From: CAYSGL01 sp964520985
GTDB lineage: Bacteria > Pseudomonadota > Alphaproteobacteria > Micavibrionales > Micavibrionaceae
Reading direction: 5' to 3'
Length of the DNA stretch: 64,000 nt
Assembly (NCBI GenBank): GCA_964520985.1
Contig: CAZFPB010000001.1
Span: forward strand, 1,116,001-1,180,000
Shown here: positions 36,723-46,345 of the stretch, one piece after another
How the letters are laid out: the number at the start of each line of letters is the position of its first letter
How positions within the stretch are numbered: the first letter of the stretch is position 1
Position numbers and translations under genes: made by a program
The notes under the pieces: model-generated
Databases searched by the model: none
Seen by the model: only the letters and a program-made list of their open reading frames with translations
Told to the model about the DNA's origin: nothing

Positions 36723-39700
36723 AATTCCGTCTGCTCGCGGCGCACAACTTGACGCCGCAGCCAAAGCTCCAGCCCATCGATATACGTGAACACGACCGGC
36801 ACGACGATCAGGCTGAGGATCGTTGACGTAATCAATCCGCCGATCACAGCAATCGCCATTGGCTGGCGGAAGCTGGCGTCCCCGCCAAAGCCCAGGGCAA
36901 TCGGCAACATGCCAGCGATCATCGCCACGGTCGTCATGACAATCGGGCGGGCGCGCTTGTGACACGCATCCATGATCGCGTCATAATGATCCATCCCGCG
37001 ATCACGCATGCTGACAATCGTATATTCCACCAGCAGGATAGAATTCTTGGTCACAATCCCCATCAGCATGACGATCCCGATCAGGGCAGGCAAACTAAGC
37101 TGCCCACCCGTCGCCAGCAGCGCGATAATGGACCCGCCGAAAGAAAGCGGCAGCGCCGATAAAATCGTCACCGGCTGGAAGAAATCTTTGAAAAGAACAA
37201 CCAAGACGCAGAACACGCACATGACGCCCGTCAACATCGCCAGACCAAAGCCGGTGAACAGCTCTTTCATCATTTCCGCATCGCCTGTTTCGATCATGCG
37301 AACGCTGGACGGCATGCTTTTGATTGCGGGCAGTTCCGACACGGTTTTCATGGCATCGCCCAGCGGCGTACCTCCCAGATCGGCATTCACCGTGACATAG
37401 CGATGACGGTCATAGCGGTCTATCTGCGCCGGTCCGGTACTGGTGGTGATGCTTGCCACTGTATCAAGAGTCGTCTGACCGGTGCGGGTCGGTACACGCA
37501 AATTGGCAATCGTGTTCATATCCTGCCGCGCGGAATCCGGCATGCGCACGCGAATGTAAATCTGGCGGTTGTCGAGGTTGAGCTTGGACAGCTGAGAGTC
37601 GAAATCCCCCGCTGTGGCGATCCGGATGGTATCACCGATCGATTGTGTGCTCACCCCCAGCTCCGCCGCGCGCGCCGCATCCGGCCGCACAATAATCTCA
37701 GGGCGCTGCAGACTGGCGGTCGAACTGATATTGTTCAACGTGCTGACACTACGCAATTCTGTCTCCAGCGTGCGCGCCGTGGTCAGCAGCGCGTCGGCGT
37801 TATCGCTCGATAAAATAATCGACATTTTTTCGCCGGGACCGCCCGCACTCAGCGCGAAGCGTGCACCAGGCACATTCTGCAACGCGTTCCGAATTTCTTT
37901 TTCGATCACACCCTGTGGTTCTCGATCCGCGCGCTTGGCCAGCGAGACAATCATCGCGCCTTTACGGATTTCCCCTGCCGCCTGCTGGTTGGCCGCGCCA
38001 ATATAGGCAAACACGCCTTCAATTCCCGCAATGTCTTTCAGCGCCTCACGCGCCTGCTCGGCGGTTTTGATGGTATCGTCCATCGAACTGCCCGGCGGCA
38101 ATTCATAACTCACCGTCGTATAACCCACATCCGATGGCGGCAGAAAACCCGATGATAAAAGACTGCCCAGCAGCAAAGAGCCAAGCAGGAAGGCGCCCGC
38201 CAGAAAGCTGGTTGTTTTACGATGCGACAGGCACCAGCGCACGACATGCAGATAGCGCGTCATGATCGGCCCATCTTCTTCGTGCTCTACCTTATTATCG
38301 TCCTTTAAAAAATATACCGCCATGACAGGCGTCAGCAGGCGGGCCACCATCAAGGAGACAAAGACGGAAATCACGATGGTCCAACCGAACTGCTGGAAGA
38401 ACAATCCCGTCACTCCGCTCATCAGCGCCGTCGGCAGGAAGACGACGATCAGCGTTAAGGTAGTGGCAATAACCGCCAGCGCAATTTCTTCCACGGCTTC
38501 CTTCGCCGCCTCTAGAACCGGTTTGCCCATGCGCTTGTGCCGCACAATATTCTCGACTTCCACAATCGCATCGTCCACCAGAATACCGACGACCACTGCC
38601 TGCGCCAGCAGCGTCAATGTATTCAGCGTAAAGCCCAGCCAGTACATGGCGGCAAACGTCGGAATAATAGACAGCGGCAACGCCGCCGCCGAGATCAGCG
38701 TCGCGCGCCAGTCGCGCAGGAAGAACCACACAACCAGAACCGCCAGCAGCGCCCCTTCATAGAGCATATGCATCGAGCCGTTATATTGTTCCAGCGTATA
38801 ATCAACCGAACTATTGACCAGCGTGATTTTCAGATCAGGATGTTTTTCTTTCAGTTCATCCAGCGCGACTTTCGCGCCATCAAAAATTTTCGTCTCATCA
38901 AATCCTTTGGCGCGATACAACTGGAACCCGATGGCAGGTTCGCCGTTATACAGCGCCGCCTGTGTACGGTCGGCGCGGCCATCTGTCACCGTGGCAATCT
39001 GGCTGAGACGCACCGACCGCCCATCGCTAAGCGCAATCGGCATGTTTTTCAGGTCGTCGGTTTTTTGCACCGTCGCAATCGTGCGCACCGATTGTTCACT
39101 GCGGCCGATCTGTCCGCGCCCGCCCGATGTTTCCATCTGCACCTGTTTCAACGAGCGCGATATATCGGCCGCCGTAACGCCCATGGCCGTCATGCGCGCC
39201 GGGTCAACCTCGATGCGCACTTCGCGCGTGACGCCGCCCAGACGCTCGAACTTGCCCACGCCTGTAATCGACAACATGGTTTTGCCGACCGTGTCATCGA
39301 TAAACCACGATAATTCTTCCTCGCTCATGCGATCGGAGGAGATGGCGTAGGTGCCTAGAGGGTCGCGCCCGATTTGCACCGCCGTTACCGTCGGCGGCTC
39401 CAGGTCGGAGGGCAATTCCTGCCGCACGCGATCGACGGCATCCTTGGTTTCGATCAGCGCATCGGATAAAGGTTTTTCCAGCACGAACTCGACATTGATC
39501 GCCACCAGACCATCGGTGATAGAGGTGGCAATATGTTTGAGGCCCGACAGCGTCGCAACGGAATCCTCAACCTTGCGCGCAATTTCGCTTTCCAGCTGCG
39601 CGGGCGCCGCGCCCGGCAAGGAGAGCGCGATCGTGACCATCGGCAGTTCGATATCGGGCAGGTTTTGAATGGGCAAATTCTTGAACCCATACAATCCCGC

Positions 39701-39769
39701 CACTGTCATCATGATGAACAGCAGGATAGAGGGGATCGGGTTATGGATCGACCAGGTAGCGAAACTCAT
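36719..39769 (-). CDS. RND efflux permease (HAE1/AcrB-like, second system)
   Basis: A 1016-residue inner-membrane antiporter beginning MSFATWSIHNPIPSILLFIM. Proton-relay aspartates are at 399-400 (GILVDDAIVEVENI). A second-half motif GIVTKNSILLVEYT replaces the usual AAKNAILIVEF of drug-pump AcrB proteins. Twelve helices and two periplasmic loops are intact. It is shorter than, and clearly different from, the permease at 8474, so this is a separate pump and not a recent duplicate. Its ATG overlaps the adaptor stop by four bases. No outer-membrane channel gene accompanies it; it may borrow one of the TolC/OprM-type proteins. Substrate unknown. Confidence 0.94.
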   Translation of the reverse strand: MSFATWSIHNPIPSILLFIMMTVAGLYGFKNLPIQNLPDIELPMVTIALSLPGAAPAQLESEIARKVEDSVATLSGLKHIATSITDGLVAINVEFVLEKPLSDALIETKDAVDRVRQELPSDLEPPTVTAVQIGRDPLGTYAISSDRMSEEELSWFIDDTVGKTMLSITGVGKFERLGGVTREVRIEVDPARMTAMGVTAADISRSLKQVQMETSGGRGQIGRSEQSVRTIATVQKTDDLKNMPIALSDGRSVRLSQIATVTDGRADRTQAALYNGEPAIGFQLYRAKGFDETKIFDGAKVALDELKEKHPDLKITLVNSSVDYTLEQYNGSMHMLYEGALLAVLVVWFFLRDWRATLISAAALPLSIIPTFAAMYWLGFTLNTLTLLAQAVVVGILVDDAIVEVENIVRHKRMGKPVLEAAKEAVEEIALAVIATTLTLIVVFLPTALMSGVTGLFFQQFGWTIVISVFVSLMVARLLTPVMAVYFLKDDNKVEHEEDGPIMTRYLHVVRWCLSHRKTTSFLAGAFLLGSLLLGSLLSSGFLPPSDVGYTTVSYELPPGSSMDDTIKTAEQAREALKDIAGIEGVFAYIGAANQQAAGEIRKGAMIVSLAKRADREPQGVIEKEIRNALQNVPGARFALSAGGPGEKMSIILSSDNADALLTTARTLETELRSVSTLNNISSTASLQRPEIIVRPDAARAAELGVSTQSIGDTIRIATAGDFDSQLSKLNLDNRQIYIRVRMPDSARQDMNTIANLRVPTRTGQTTLDTVASITTSTGPAQIDRYDRHRYVTVNADLGGTPLGDAMKTVSELPAIKSMPSSVRMIETGDAEMMKELFTGFGLAMLTGVMCVFCVLVVLFKDFFQPVTILSALPLSFGGSIIALLATGGQLSLPALIGIVMLMGIVTKNSILLVEYTIVSMRDRGMDHYDAIMDACHKRARPIVMTTVAMIAGMLPIALGFGGDASFRQPMAIAVIGGLITSTILSLIVVPVVFTYIDGLELWLRRQVVRREQTEF

Positions 39770-40866
39770 GGTGTCGGGCTTTTCAACGGCTGGTCGTTTG
39801 CAGGAGCAATCCGCACGATGTCACCATCATTCAAAAATCCTGCGCCTTGCAGGGCGACTACTTCGCCCGCACTCAATCCGTCAATCACTTCAATCTGCCC
39901 GCCCTGCTCTAATCCTGTGACAATTTTCTTTTGCGCGACAACCGCGCTCTCTTCTTTCACATCGCCCAGCACGAACACATAACTATACCCATCGCGGATC
40001 ACCACCGACTTGGCCGGCACAACCAGCGCCGGGCGGCTGTCTCGCTCGATGCGGCCTTCTCCATACATGCCTGCGCGCGCGGCACTGTCCGGCGCAATGT
40101 CGGCATAGATGGTCGCAAGGCGCGATTGCGTATCCAGCGATGGCGATATCTGGCGGATCTTTGCTTCCGCCGGGCTACCGTCTGGCAAAGTTAAGGTAAT
40201 CGACTGACCAATCTGCGCATAGGCCAGTTGCGCCGCCGTTAATTCCCCGCGCCATTCCAGACGGTTCTGGCGGATCAAGCGGAACAGTTCTTCGCCGAGC
40301 GAACCGACCGCGCCCAGTGTCGCGGTGCGCGCGCTGATCACGCCATCGTCCGGCGCCGTTACTTTGGTATATTTCAGTTGAAGGTTTTTGGCATCAAGAC
40401 GCGCCTTCGACATTGTCGCCTCATGCACATAAGAATCGATTTCCTGCGCGCTCATCGCGCCGCTCGCCTTCAGCGCCAAGGCGCGTTTGCGGTTTGCCGC
40501 CGCCTGCGCGTAGGCGGCTTTCAGCTCCTCCGTTTCCGCGCGCAACGTGGCATCGTTAAACCGCGCCAGTACCTGATCTTTTTTGACCACATCGCCGACA
40601 TCGACTAAAACCTCGACAAGGCGTTGCCCGGAAATCTCGGTGCCGATGATTGCTTCCTGCCACGCGACAATCGGGCCGGACGCTTCAATAATATCTGGCC
40701 GCTCCATCGTCTGCGCCGTGGCTGTGCTAACGGTCAGGGCGGCGGAAGATTTTGTGCCGGCTTCAACGGGCGCTGCTTCCTTGGCGTCCGGCATCGCGAC
40801 ATAGCCAACAACCCCCAGCCCGACCAAAGAGATGACTGCGGCGATCCATACTATTTTGTGCGACAT
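39766..40866 (-). CDS. RND periplasmic adaptor (HlyD/AcrA family, second system)
   Basis: A 366-residue membrane-fusion protein. An N-terminal hydrophobic helix (5-24) anchors or exports it. Motifs include GTEISGQRLVEVLVDVGDVV and KDQVLARFNDATL (lipoyl half-motif), a helical hairpin (about 110-155), YTKVTAPDDGVISARTA and a beta-barrel with DTQSRLATIYADI. Length is normal for the family, without the acidic tail of the other adaptor. It is the first gene of a two-gene operon with the permease that overlaps it by four bases. Confidence 0.92.
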   Translation of the reverse strand: MSHKIVWIAAVISLVGLGVVGYVAMPDAKEAAPVEAGTKSSAALTVSTATAQTMERPDIIEASGPIVAWQEAIIGTEISGQRLVEVLVDVGDVVKKDQVLARFNDATLRAETEELKAAYAQAAANRKRALALKASGAMSAQEIDSYVHEATMSKARLDAKNLQLKYTKVTAPDDGVISARTATLGAVGSLGEELFRLIRQNRLEWRGELTAAQLAYAQIGQSITLTLPDGSPAEAKIRQISPSLDTQSRLATIYADIAPDSAARAGMYGEGRIERDSRPALVVPAKSVVIRDGYSYVFVLGDVKEESAVVAQKKIVTGLEQGGQIEVIDGLSAGEVVALQGAGFLNDGDIVRIAPANDQPLKSPTP

Positions 40867-41067
40867 AAGACCCGTTTTCGTAGCAGCTGAAGTGTGTGAG
40901 TATTCCCCTTATATCACATGGAATATCCTTGGGGAAAAGCAACCATTTGCCCCTTACATTATTTTTTCATAATATAATGAAATTTAAGGCTTTCCGCGCC
41001 TCCGGCCCGTTTTGGTTGCCTTTTTTCCCATATGTAGGTATCAAGCGACGTCAGGAAACCAAAGACC
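40867..41067. other. Divergent intergenic region between adaptor and yheS-like genes
   Basis: A 201-base gap between divergent genes. It is AT-rich around 40965-40985 (TTATTTTTTCATAATATAATG), consistent with promoters, and contains AGGAAA at 41053-41058 as RBS for the GTG start at 41068. No gene, riboswitch or strong palindrome was seen. Confidence 0.45.
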
Positions 41068-42924
41068 GTGTTAAGCATATCCAATCTCACCTATAAAATC
41101 GGCGCCCGCACCATTATCGACAGCGGCGATCTGACCATCATGGATGGCTGGAAGGTCGGGATTATCGGCGTTAATGGCGCGGGGAAATCGACCCTGTTCA
41201 AGCTGATTGCCGGAGACCTGCACGCCGATGGCGGCACGATCAGCCTGAACCAGCGCCAGAAAATGGGTTGGGTTCGGCAGGATGTCCCGGAAACGGATAC
41301 CCCCCTGATCGACCTTGTCATGGAAGCGCACGAAGAAATGGCGCAGCTCTGGCGCGACAGCGAAACGGAAGAAGACCCGAACAAGATTGCCGATATCTAT
41401 CAGCGCCTCGCCGATCTCGATGCGTATGCCGCACCGGCGAAAGCCGCCACCCTGCTCACCGGCCTCGGCTTCAAAGACCACCAGCTGACCGAACCATTCT
41501 CTTCATTCAGCGGCGGCTGGCGCATGCGCGTGATGCTCGCGGCTGCCTTGTTCGTTGAACCTGAATTGCTGCTGCTAGACGAGCCGACAAACCACCTAGA
41601 CCTTGAAGCCATCATGTGGCTCGAAACCTATCTTGCCGCTTACCCGCACACGCTGCTGGTCATCTCGCACGACCGCGAACTGCTCAATAAATGCGTCGAT
41701 CATATCGTCCACGTCGATAAACAAAAGCTGTCCTTATTCAGCGGCAATTACGACACGTTCGAGCGTGAACTCGCGCTCCGTCTCGGCCTGCAACAAAAGA
41801 TGCATGAAAAGCAGCAGACGGAACGCGCTCATATGCAACAATTCGTCGACCGCTTCAAAGCCAAGGCCAGCAAGGCCCGTCAGGCACAAAGCCGCATGAA
41901 GGCGCTCGAAAAAATGGATATCGTCGATGCGGTTATCGCCTCGCGCGCCGTGAAGTTCAGCTTCCCCAATCCTGAAAAAATCCCCTCCCCGATGATCACC
42001 ATCAATCATGCGGATGTGGGATACACCCAAGACAAGCCGATCCTGAAACGTATCAACGACAATATCGACCGTGATGACCGCATCGCCCTGCTCGGCGCGA
42101 ATGGCAACGGGAAATCGACCCTGATCAAACTCATCGCCGGGAAACTCGGCGTCATGAACGGCGATATTTTCCGCTCCGGCAAGCTGCGCATCGGCTATTT
42201 CTCGCAGCACCAGACCGAAGAGCTGGATATGAGCTCCACCGCATATCGCGAAATGTTCCGCATGATGCGCCAGCAATTCCCTGATATCACCGAGCCGAAA
42301 GTCCGCTCGAAACTCGGCCAGTTCGGTTTCTCGCGCGAACTCTCGGATAACCTCATCAGCTCGCTCAGCGGTGGTGAAAAAGCCCGTCTGCTTTTCGCCT
42401 TCATGAGCTTCGATGCCCCGCATTTACTGCTGCTCGATGAACCGACCAACCACCTGGACATCGACGCCCGCGAAGCACTCGTCAACGCGCTCAACAATTA
42501 CGAAGGCGCGATCGTTATCGTCAGCCACGATCCCAACATGGTGGAACGGGTTGCTGACAGGCTGTGGCTGATCAAGGACGGATCGGTACGCGATTTCGAC
42601 GGCGACCTCGAAGACTACCGCAAGTTCACCATTCAATCCCGCCGCGAAGAGCGCAAAGAAGAAAAGTCGCAAAAAACCAAGAGCGAGCCGGAATCCAAAC
42701 CTGCCCCGGTAAAGAAACCGGCTGTCGATAAAGAAAAACTGCGCGACGCGGAAAAATCGATGAACAAACTGACGGCTGAAAAAGAAAAACTCGAAGCCCG
42801 CATGGCGGACCCCGATTTTTACAACAATCCGGCCAAGATTGCCGATGCGCAGAAATCCTACGCCAAAGTGTTAAAAGAGCTGGAGAGCGCCGAAGAAAAC
42901 TGGCTGGCGCAGCAGGTCGCCTAA
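41068..42924 (+). CDS. ABC-F family ATPase, YheS-like
   Basis: A 618-residue soluble twin-ATPase protein starting at GTG with AGGAAA upstream. The first Walker A is GVNGAGKS (34-41), with the signature FSGGWRMRVMLAAAL and LLLLDEPTNHLDLEA. An inter-domain linker follows (about 240-300, MHEKQQTERAHMQQFVDRF). The second domain has GANGNGKS and LSGGEKARLLFAF. The SGGWRMR signature is typical of YheS rather than Uup or EttA. A Lys/Glu-rich tail ends in a coiled coil (EKSMNKLTAEKEKLEARM). It probably acts on stalled ribosomes, as other ABC-F factors do. It is convergent with the flavoprotein gene, three bases apart. Confidence 0.9.
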   Translation: MLSISNLTYKIGARTIIDSGDLTIMDGWKVGIIGVNGAGKSTLFKLIAGDLHADGGTISLNQRQKMGWVRQDVPETDTPLIDLVMEAHEEMAQLWRDSETEEDPNKIADIYQRLADLDAYAAPAKAATLLTGLGFKDHQLTEPFSSFSGGWRMRVMLAAALFVEPELLLLDEPTNHLDLEAIMWLETYLAAYPHTLLVISHDRELLNKCVDHIVHVDKQKLSLFSGNYDTFERELALRLGLQQKMHEKQQTERAHMQQFVDRFKAKASKARQAQSRMKALEKMDIVDAVIASRAVKFSFPNPEKIPSPMITINHADVGYTQDKPILKRINDNIDRDDRIALLGANGNGKSTLIKLIAGKLGVMNGDIFRSGKLRIGYFSQHQTEELDMSSTAYREMFRMMRQQFPDITEPKVRSKLGQFGFSRELSDNLISSLSGGEKARLLFAFMSFDAPHLLLLDEPTNHLDIDAREALVNALNNYEGAIVIVSHDPNMVERVADRLWLIKDGSVRDFDGDLEDYRKFTIQSRREERKEEKSQKTKSEPESKPAPVKKPAVDKEKLRDAEKSMNKLTAEKEKLEARMADPDFYNNPAKIADAQKSYAKVLKELESAEENWLAQQVA

Positions 42925-42927
42925 ATC

Positions 42928-44109
42928 CTACACATACTGTCCGGCGGCAAAGCCCGACGACCATGCCCACTGGAAATTGAACCCGCCCAGATGCCCGGTG
43001 ACATCGACGACTTCCCCGATGAAATACAATCCCGGCTGTGTTTTGGCTTCCATCGTTTTCGACGACAGCGCCGCGGTATCGACACCGCCCAGCGTCACTT
43101 CCGCTGTCCTGTATCCTTCGGTGCCCGATGGCTTGATCCGCCAATCATTGATCGCACTCGCCAGTGTTTTTAAATCGCGATCCGGCAGATCGGCGAGGCG
43201 CCCTTTAATCTGCGCCGCCTCCGCAATACTCACCGCCAGTCGCTTGGGCACCATATCGGCAAGCGCTGTCTGAACATCCTGCTTTGGCTGATTTTGCTTG
43301 CGGTCCTTCAAGAACGCCAGCGCATCGATATCCGGCGCCAGATTGACAACAATTTCCTGTCCTTCTTTCCAGTAGGACGAAATCTGCAGGATGGATGGAC
43401 CGCTCAAACCTCGGTGCGTGAACAGCAATCCTTCGGAAAAACTTGTGCCGTGGCACGATACCGTCGCCTCAACCGAGAGACCGCTTAACTCTTTACACCG
43501 CTCCAGCAGCGCACTCTGGAACATCAAGGGCACCAGCCCAGCCCGCGTCGACACAACGGGTAAATCAAACTGCCGTGCCACATCAAACCCGAACTTCGTT
43601 GCGCCTATTTTGGGAATAGACAGTCCGCCCGTTGCAATGACCAGAGAGGCACAACGCTGCGTCCCCCGGTTCGTGGAAACGATATACCCCGCGCCGTCTT
43701 TTTCAATCGACTGCACGCTGGTTTCCGATTCCAGCACCACCCCCGCCGCCCTGCATTCGCGCAGCAGCATGTCGATGATCGCCTGCGCCGACACATCGCA
43801 GAATAACTGCCCCAGTTTCTTTTCATGAAACTCGATCCCGTGTTTTTGCACCAGCGCGATAAAATCCTGCTGGGTGAACTGGCTGAGCGCCGATTTACAA
43901 AAATGCGGATTGCCGGACAGAAAAGTTTTCGGATTGGCGTGAAGATTGGTGAAGTTGCACCGCCCACCGCCGGAGATACGAATCTTCTCGCCAATCTTGG
44001 CGCTGTGATCGATCAGCCACACACGGCGTCCGCGCTTGCCCGCCTCTATCGCGCACATCATCCCTGCTGCGCCGGCCCCGATAATAATCACATCATATGG
44101 CGTTTTCAT
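42928..44109 (-). CDS. FAD-dependent oxidoreductase of the HI0933 (BaiN-like) family
   Basis: A 393-residue flavoprotein. The N-terminal dinucleotide-binding motif is IIGAGAAGMMCAIEAGKRG, then ID, followed by the family hallmark ISGGGRCNFTN. A second conserved stretch, VIATGGLSIPKIGATKFG, and a C-terminal FIGEVVDVTGHLGGFNFQWA close the FAD site. Family members are poorly characterised; some act on bile-acid-like enones, but no substrate can be assigned here. It is convergent with the yheS-like gene and divergent from the GIY-YIG gene 49 bases away. Confidence 0.9.
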   Translation of the reverse strand: MKTPYDVIIIGAGAAGMMCAIEAGKRGRRVWLIDHSAKIGEKIRISGGGRCNFTNLHANPKTFLSGNPHFCKSALSQFTQQDFIALVQKHGIEFHEKKLGQLFCDVSAQAIIDMLLRECRAAGVVLESETSVQSIEKDGAGYIVSTNRGTQRCASLVIATGGLSIPKIGATKFGFDVARQFDLPVVSTRAGLVPLMFQSALLERCKELSGLSVEATVSCHGTSFSEGLLFTHRGLSGPSILQISSYWKEGQEIVVNLAPDIDALAFLKDRKQNQPKQDVQTALADMVPKRLAVSIAEAAQIKGRLADLPDRDLKTLASAINDWRIKPSGTEGYRTAEVTLGGVDTAALSSKTMEAKTQPGLYFIGEVVDVTGHLGGFNFQWAWSSGFAAGQYV

Positions 44110-44158
44110 GGGGTTCGTTATATCATACGGTTCAGTGATTACCAGATGAAGGTCAGCG

Positions 44159-44404
44159 ATGGGCTGGGTTGTTTATATTCTCGAATGCGCGGATCAGAGC
44201 CTCTACACCGGTATCACCAACGATCTGGAAAGCCGCTGCCTCGCCCATGAAGCGGGTAAAGGCGCGAAATACACCAAAGGCCGCGGCCCCTTCATCCTGC
44301 GTCATCAAGAAACCTTTGGCACTCGCAGCGATGCTTCAAAACGCGAAACTGCTATTAAGAAACTCAGCCGCCCGGCAAAACAGGCACTATTCTCTAGCCG
44401 CTGA
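44159..44404 (+). CDS. Small GIY-YIG nuclease-domain protein (UPF0213 type)
   Basis: An 81-residue single-domain protein. VVYILECADQSLYTGIT supplies the GIY-YIG core, followed by ITNDLESRCLAHEAGKGAKY and KRETAIKKL, matching UPF0213/YhbQ proteins. Such stand-alone domains may process DNA ends, but function is mostly unknown. Its end overlaps the convergent recQ stop by 11 bases. Confidence 0.9.
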   Translation: MGWVVYILECADQSLYTGITNDLESRCLAHEAGKGAKYTKGRGPFILRHQETFGTRSDASKRETAIKKLSRPAKQALFSSR

Positions 44405-46241
44405 AGCCGTTTTTTACAACATCCAGAAACGCTTCTCCATATTTTTCCAGCTTGGATTTCCCCACGCCGTTAATCACCGATAGCGCGTCAAGTGTGGTCG
44501 GGCGTTTCAACGCGATATCCATCAGCGTCCGGTCATGAAAAATCACATAAGGCGGCAAATTCTTCTCGCGCGCGATAGAGAGGCGCAGCGCCCGCAACTG
44601 TGCAAACAGTTCCTTATCGGCGTCGCTCTCCAGCTCCACCTCGTCGACAGAACGCCGTACCCCGCGCGCCAATGATGTCGCCTGCTTTTCTTCGACCCGT
44701 AGCGATAATGGCTCTTTATTCTTCAGGAAATTCACGCCTTGCTGCGTAATTTTTAACCCACCATGCGCTTCCATATCCGCATAAATCAGATTGTAGGACA
44801 AAAGCTGGCGGATAATGCCCTGCCATTCTTTTTTGGAATATTCCTTGCCGATCCCAAACGTGCTGAGTGTATCGTGGCCGAATTTCTGAATGCGCTCATC
44901 ATCCGCGCCGAGCAGCACATCAATAATATAATTTGCGCCAAACCGCTGTTCGGTGCGGTAGATGCACGATATGACTTTCTGTGCGGCAATTGATCCATCA
45001 AACGTCTGCGGCGGATAGAGACACGTATCGCAATTCCCGCACGGCTCCGCCTGATCCCCAAAATACTGCAACAATATCTGGCGGCGGCACGTGGCAATTT
45101 CGCAATAGCTGAGCAACGCATTCAATTTCTGCAACTCCAGCCTTTTTTGCGTATCGGGGCTATCGCCGTTCTCAATCATCTGCTTACGCAAAACGACATC
45201 CTGCATCCCGTAAATCATCCACGCCGCCGCGGGCAAGCCATCGCGCCCCGCGCGCCCTGTCTCCTGATAATACGCCTCGATGCTTTTGGGCAGATCGAGA
45301 TGCACGACAAAGCGCACGTCGGGTTTATTAATCCCCATCCCGAACGCAATGGTCGCCACCATGATAATACCTTCCTCTTTCAGGAAACGGTTCTGGTTAT
45401 TGGCACGCATCGCGCTATCGAGACCCGCGTGATAGGCCAGTGCCTTGCGCCCCTGAGCATTTAAAAACTGCGCCGTTTCTTCCACTTTGCGGCGCGAGAG
45501 ACAATAAATAATCCCGCTTTGCTCGGCAGGTCGTGCCTTCAGGAAAGACAGTAACTGTTTGCTCGGATTATTTTTAACGCCCACCGTATACCCGATATTC
45601 GGGCGATCAAACCCGGCCGTGTACAGCTTGGACAGGCCCAGCCTGTCCATAATTTCCTGGCGCGTCGGCGTATCGGCCGTTGCCGTCACCGCCATGCGCG
45701 GCACGGCGGGATAGCGCGTACGTAATAAAGTGAGTTGTTGATACTCCGGCCGGAAATCATGTCCCCATTGCGAAATGCAATGCGCCTCGTCAATTGCGAA
45801 CAGCGCGAGCGTCAGATTGTCGAGCAGGTCGAGGAAATCATCCATCATGAGGCGTTCGGGCGACACATAAATCAGATCGAGCGTTCCGCTGCGTAAATCG
45901 CGAAACGCTTGCGCGGCAACCGCAGGCTCCAATCCTGAATGGATCGCCGCCGCGCGCACGCCCAGTTCTTTAAGCGCCGCCACCTGATCTTCCATCAGCG
46001 CGATCAGCGGAGACACCACCACGCCCACGCCCTCGCGGCACAAGGCCGGGATCTGGTAACACAGCGACTTGCCGCTGCCTGTCGGCATCAGTACGCAGCA
46101 GCTATTCCCGGCAATCACATGATTGATGACCTCCGCCTGTTCGCCGCGAAAATCGCTGTATCCGAAAATGGAATGCAAAATCTCGGCCGGATCAGGGCGT
46201 TGCGCGAAGGGCGCGGTCATCGGTGAATCGTTCAGCGTCAT
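44394..46241 (-). CDS. recQ: ATP-dependent DNA helicase RecQ
   Basis: A 615-residue 3'-5' superfamily 2 helicase. Walker A MPTGSGKS is at 52-59, the DEAH box with the RecQ aromatic-rich loop is AIDEAHCISQWGHDFRPEY, and motif VI is QETGRAGRDG. The RQC zinc site has cysteines in YCEIATCRR and CGNCDTC. An HRDC domain closes the protein (LPPYVIFHDRTLMDIA to YGEAFLDVV). It is full length for the family. It serves recombinational repair and replication-fork restart. ATG is at 46241; Met8 is an alternative start. Confidence 0.96.
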   Translation of the reverse strand: MTLNDSPMTAPFAQRPDPAEILHSIFGYSDFRGEQAEVINHVIAGNSCCVLMPTGSGKSLCYQIPALCREGVGVVVSPLIALMEDQVAALKELGVRAAAIHSGLEPAVAAQAFRDLRSGTLDLIYVSPERLMMDDFLDLLDNLTLALFAIDEAHCISQWGHDFRPEYQQLTLLRTRYPAVPRMAVTATADTPTRQEIMDRLGLSKLYTAGFDRPNIGYTVGVKNNPSKQLLSFLKARPAEQSGIIYCLSRRKVEETAQFLNAQGRKALAYHAGLDSAMRANNQNRFLKEEGIIMVATIAFGMGINKPDVRFVVHLDLPKSIEAYYQETGRAGRDGLPAAAWMIYGMQDVVLRKQMIENGDSPDTQKRLELQKLNALLSYCEIATCRRQILLQYFGDQAEPCGNCDTCLYPPQTFDGSIAAQKVISCIYRTEQRFGANYIIDVLLGADDERIQKFGHDTLSTFGIGKEYSKKEWQGIIRQLLSYNLIYADMEAHGGLKITQQGVNFLKNKEPLSLRVEEKQATSLARGVRRSVDEVELESDADKELFAQLRALRLSIAREKNLPPYVIFHDRTLMDIALKRPTTLDALSVINGVGKSKLEKYGEAFLDVVKNGFSG

Positions 46242-46345
46242 AGAGCGCGATACTCGGCCATCACCCAGTCCATCACAAGGAAAATTTCATGGTTAACGCG
46301 CGCACGGCTCTTGCCATATCCGCTCATTATGGATAGCAATAACGC

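Noticed and set aside
44163..44483. Alternative plus-strand frame over the GIY-YIG gene (44169-44483)
   Set aside because: The frame starting at 44159 gives a clear UPF0213 protein; the alternative has no homology features and runs into recQ.
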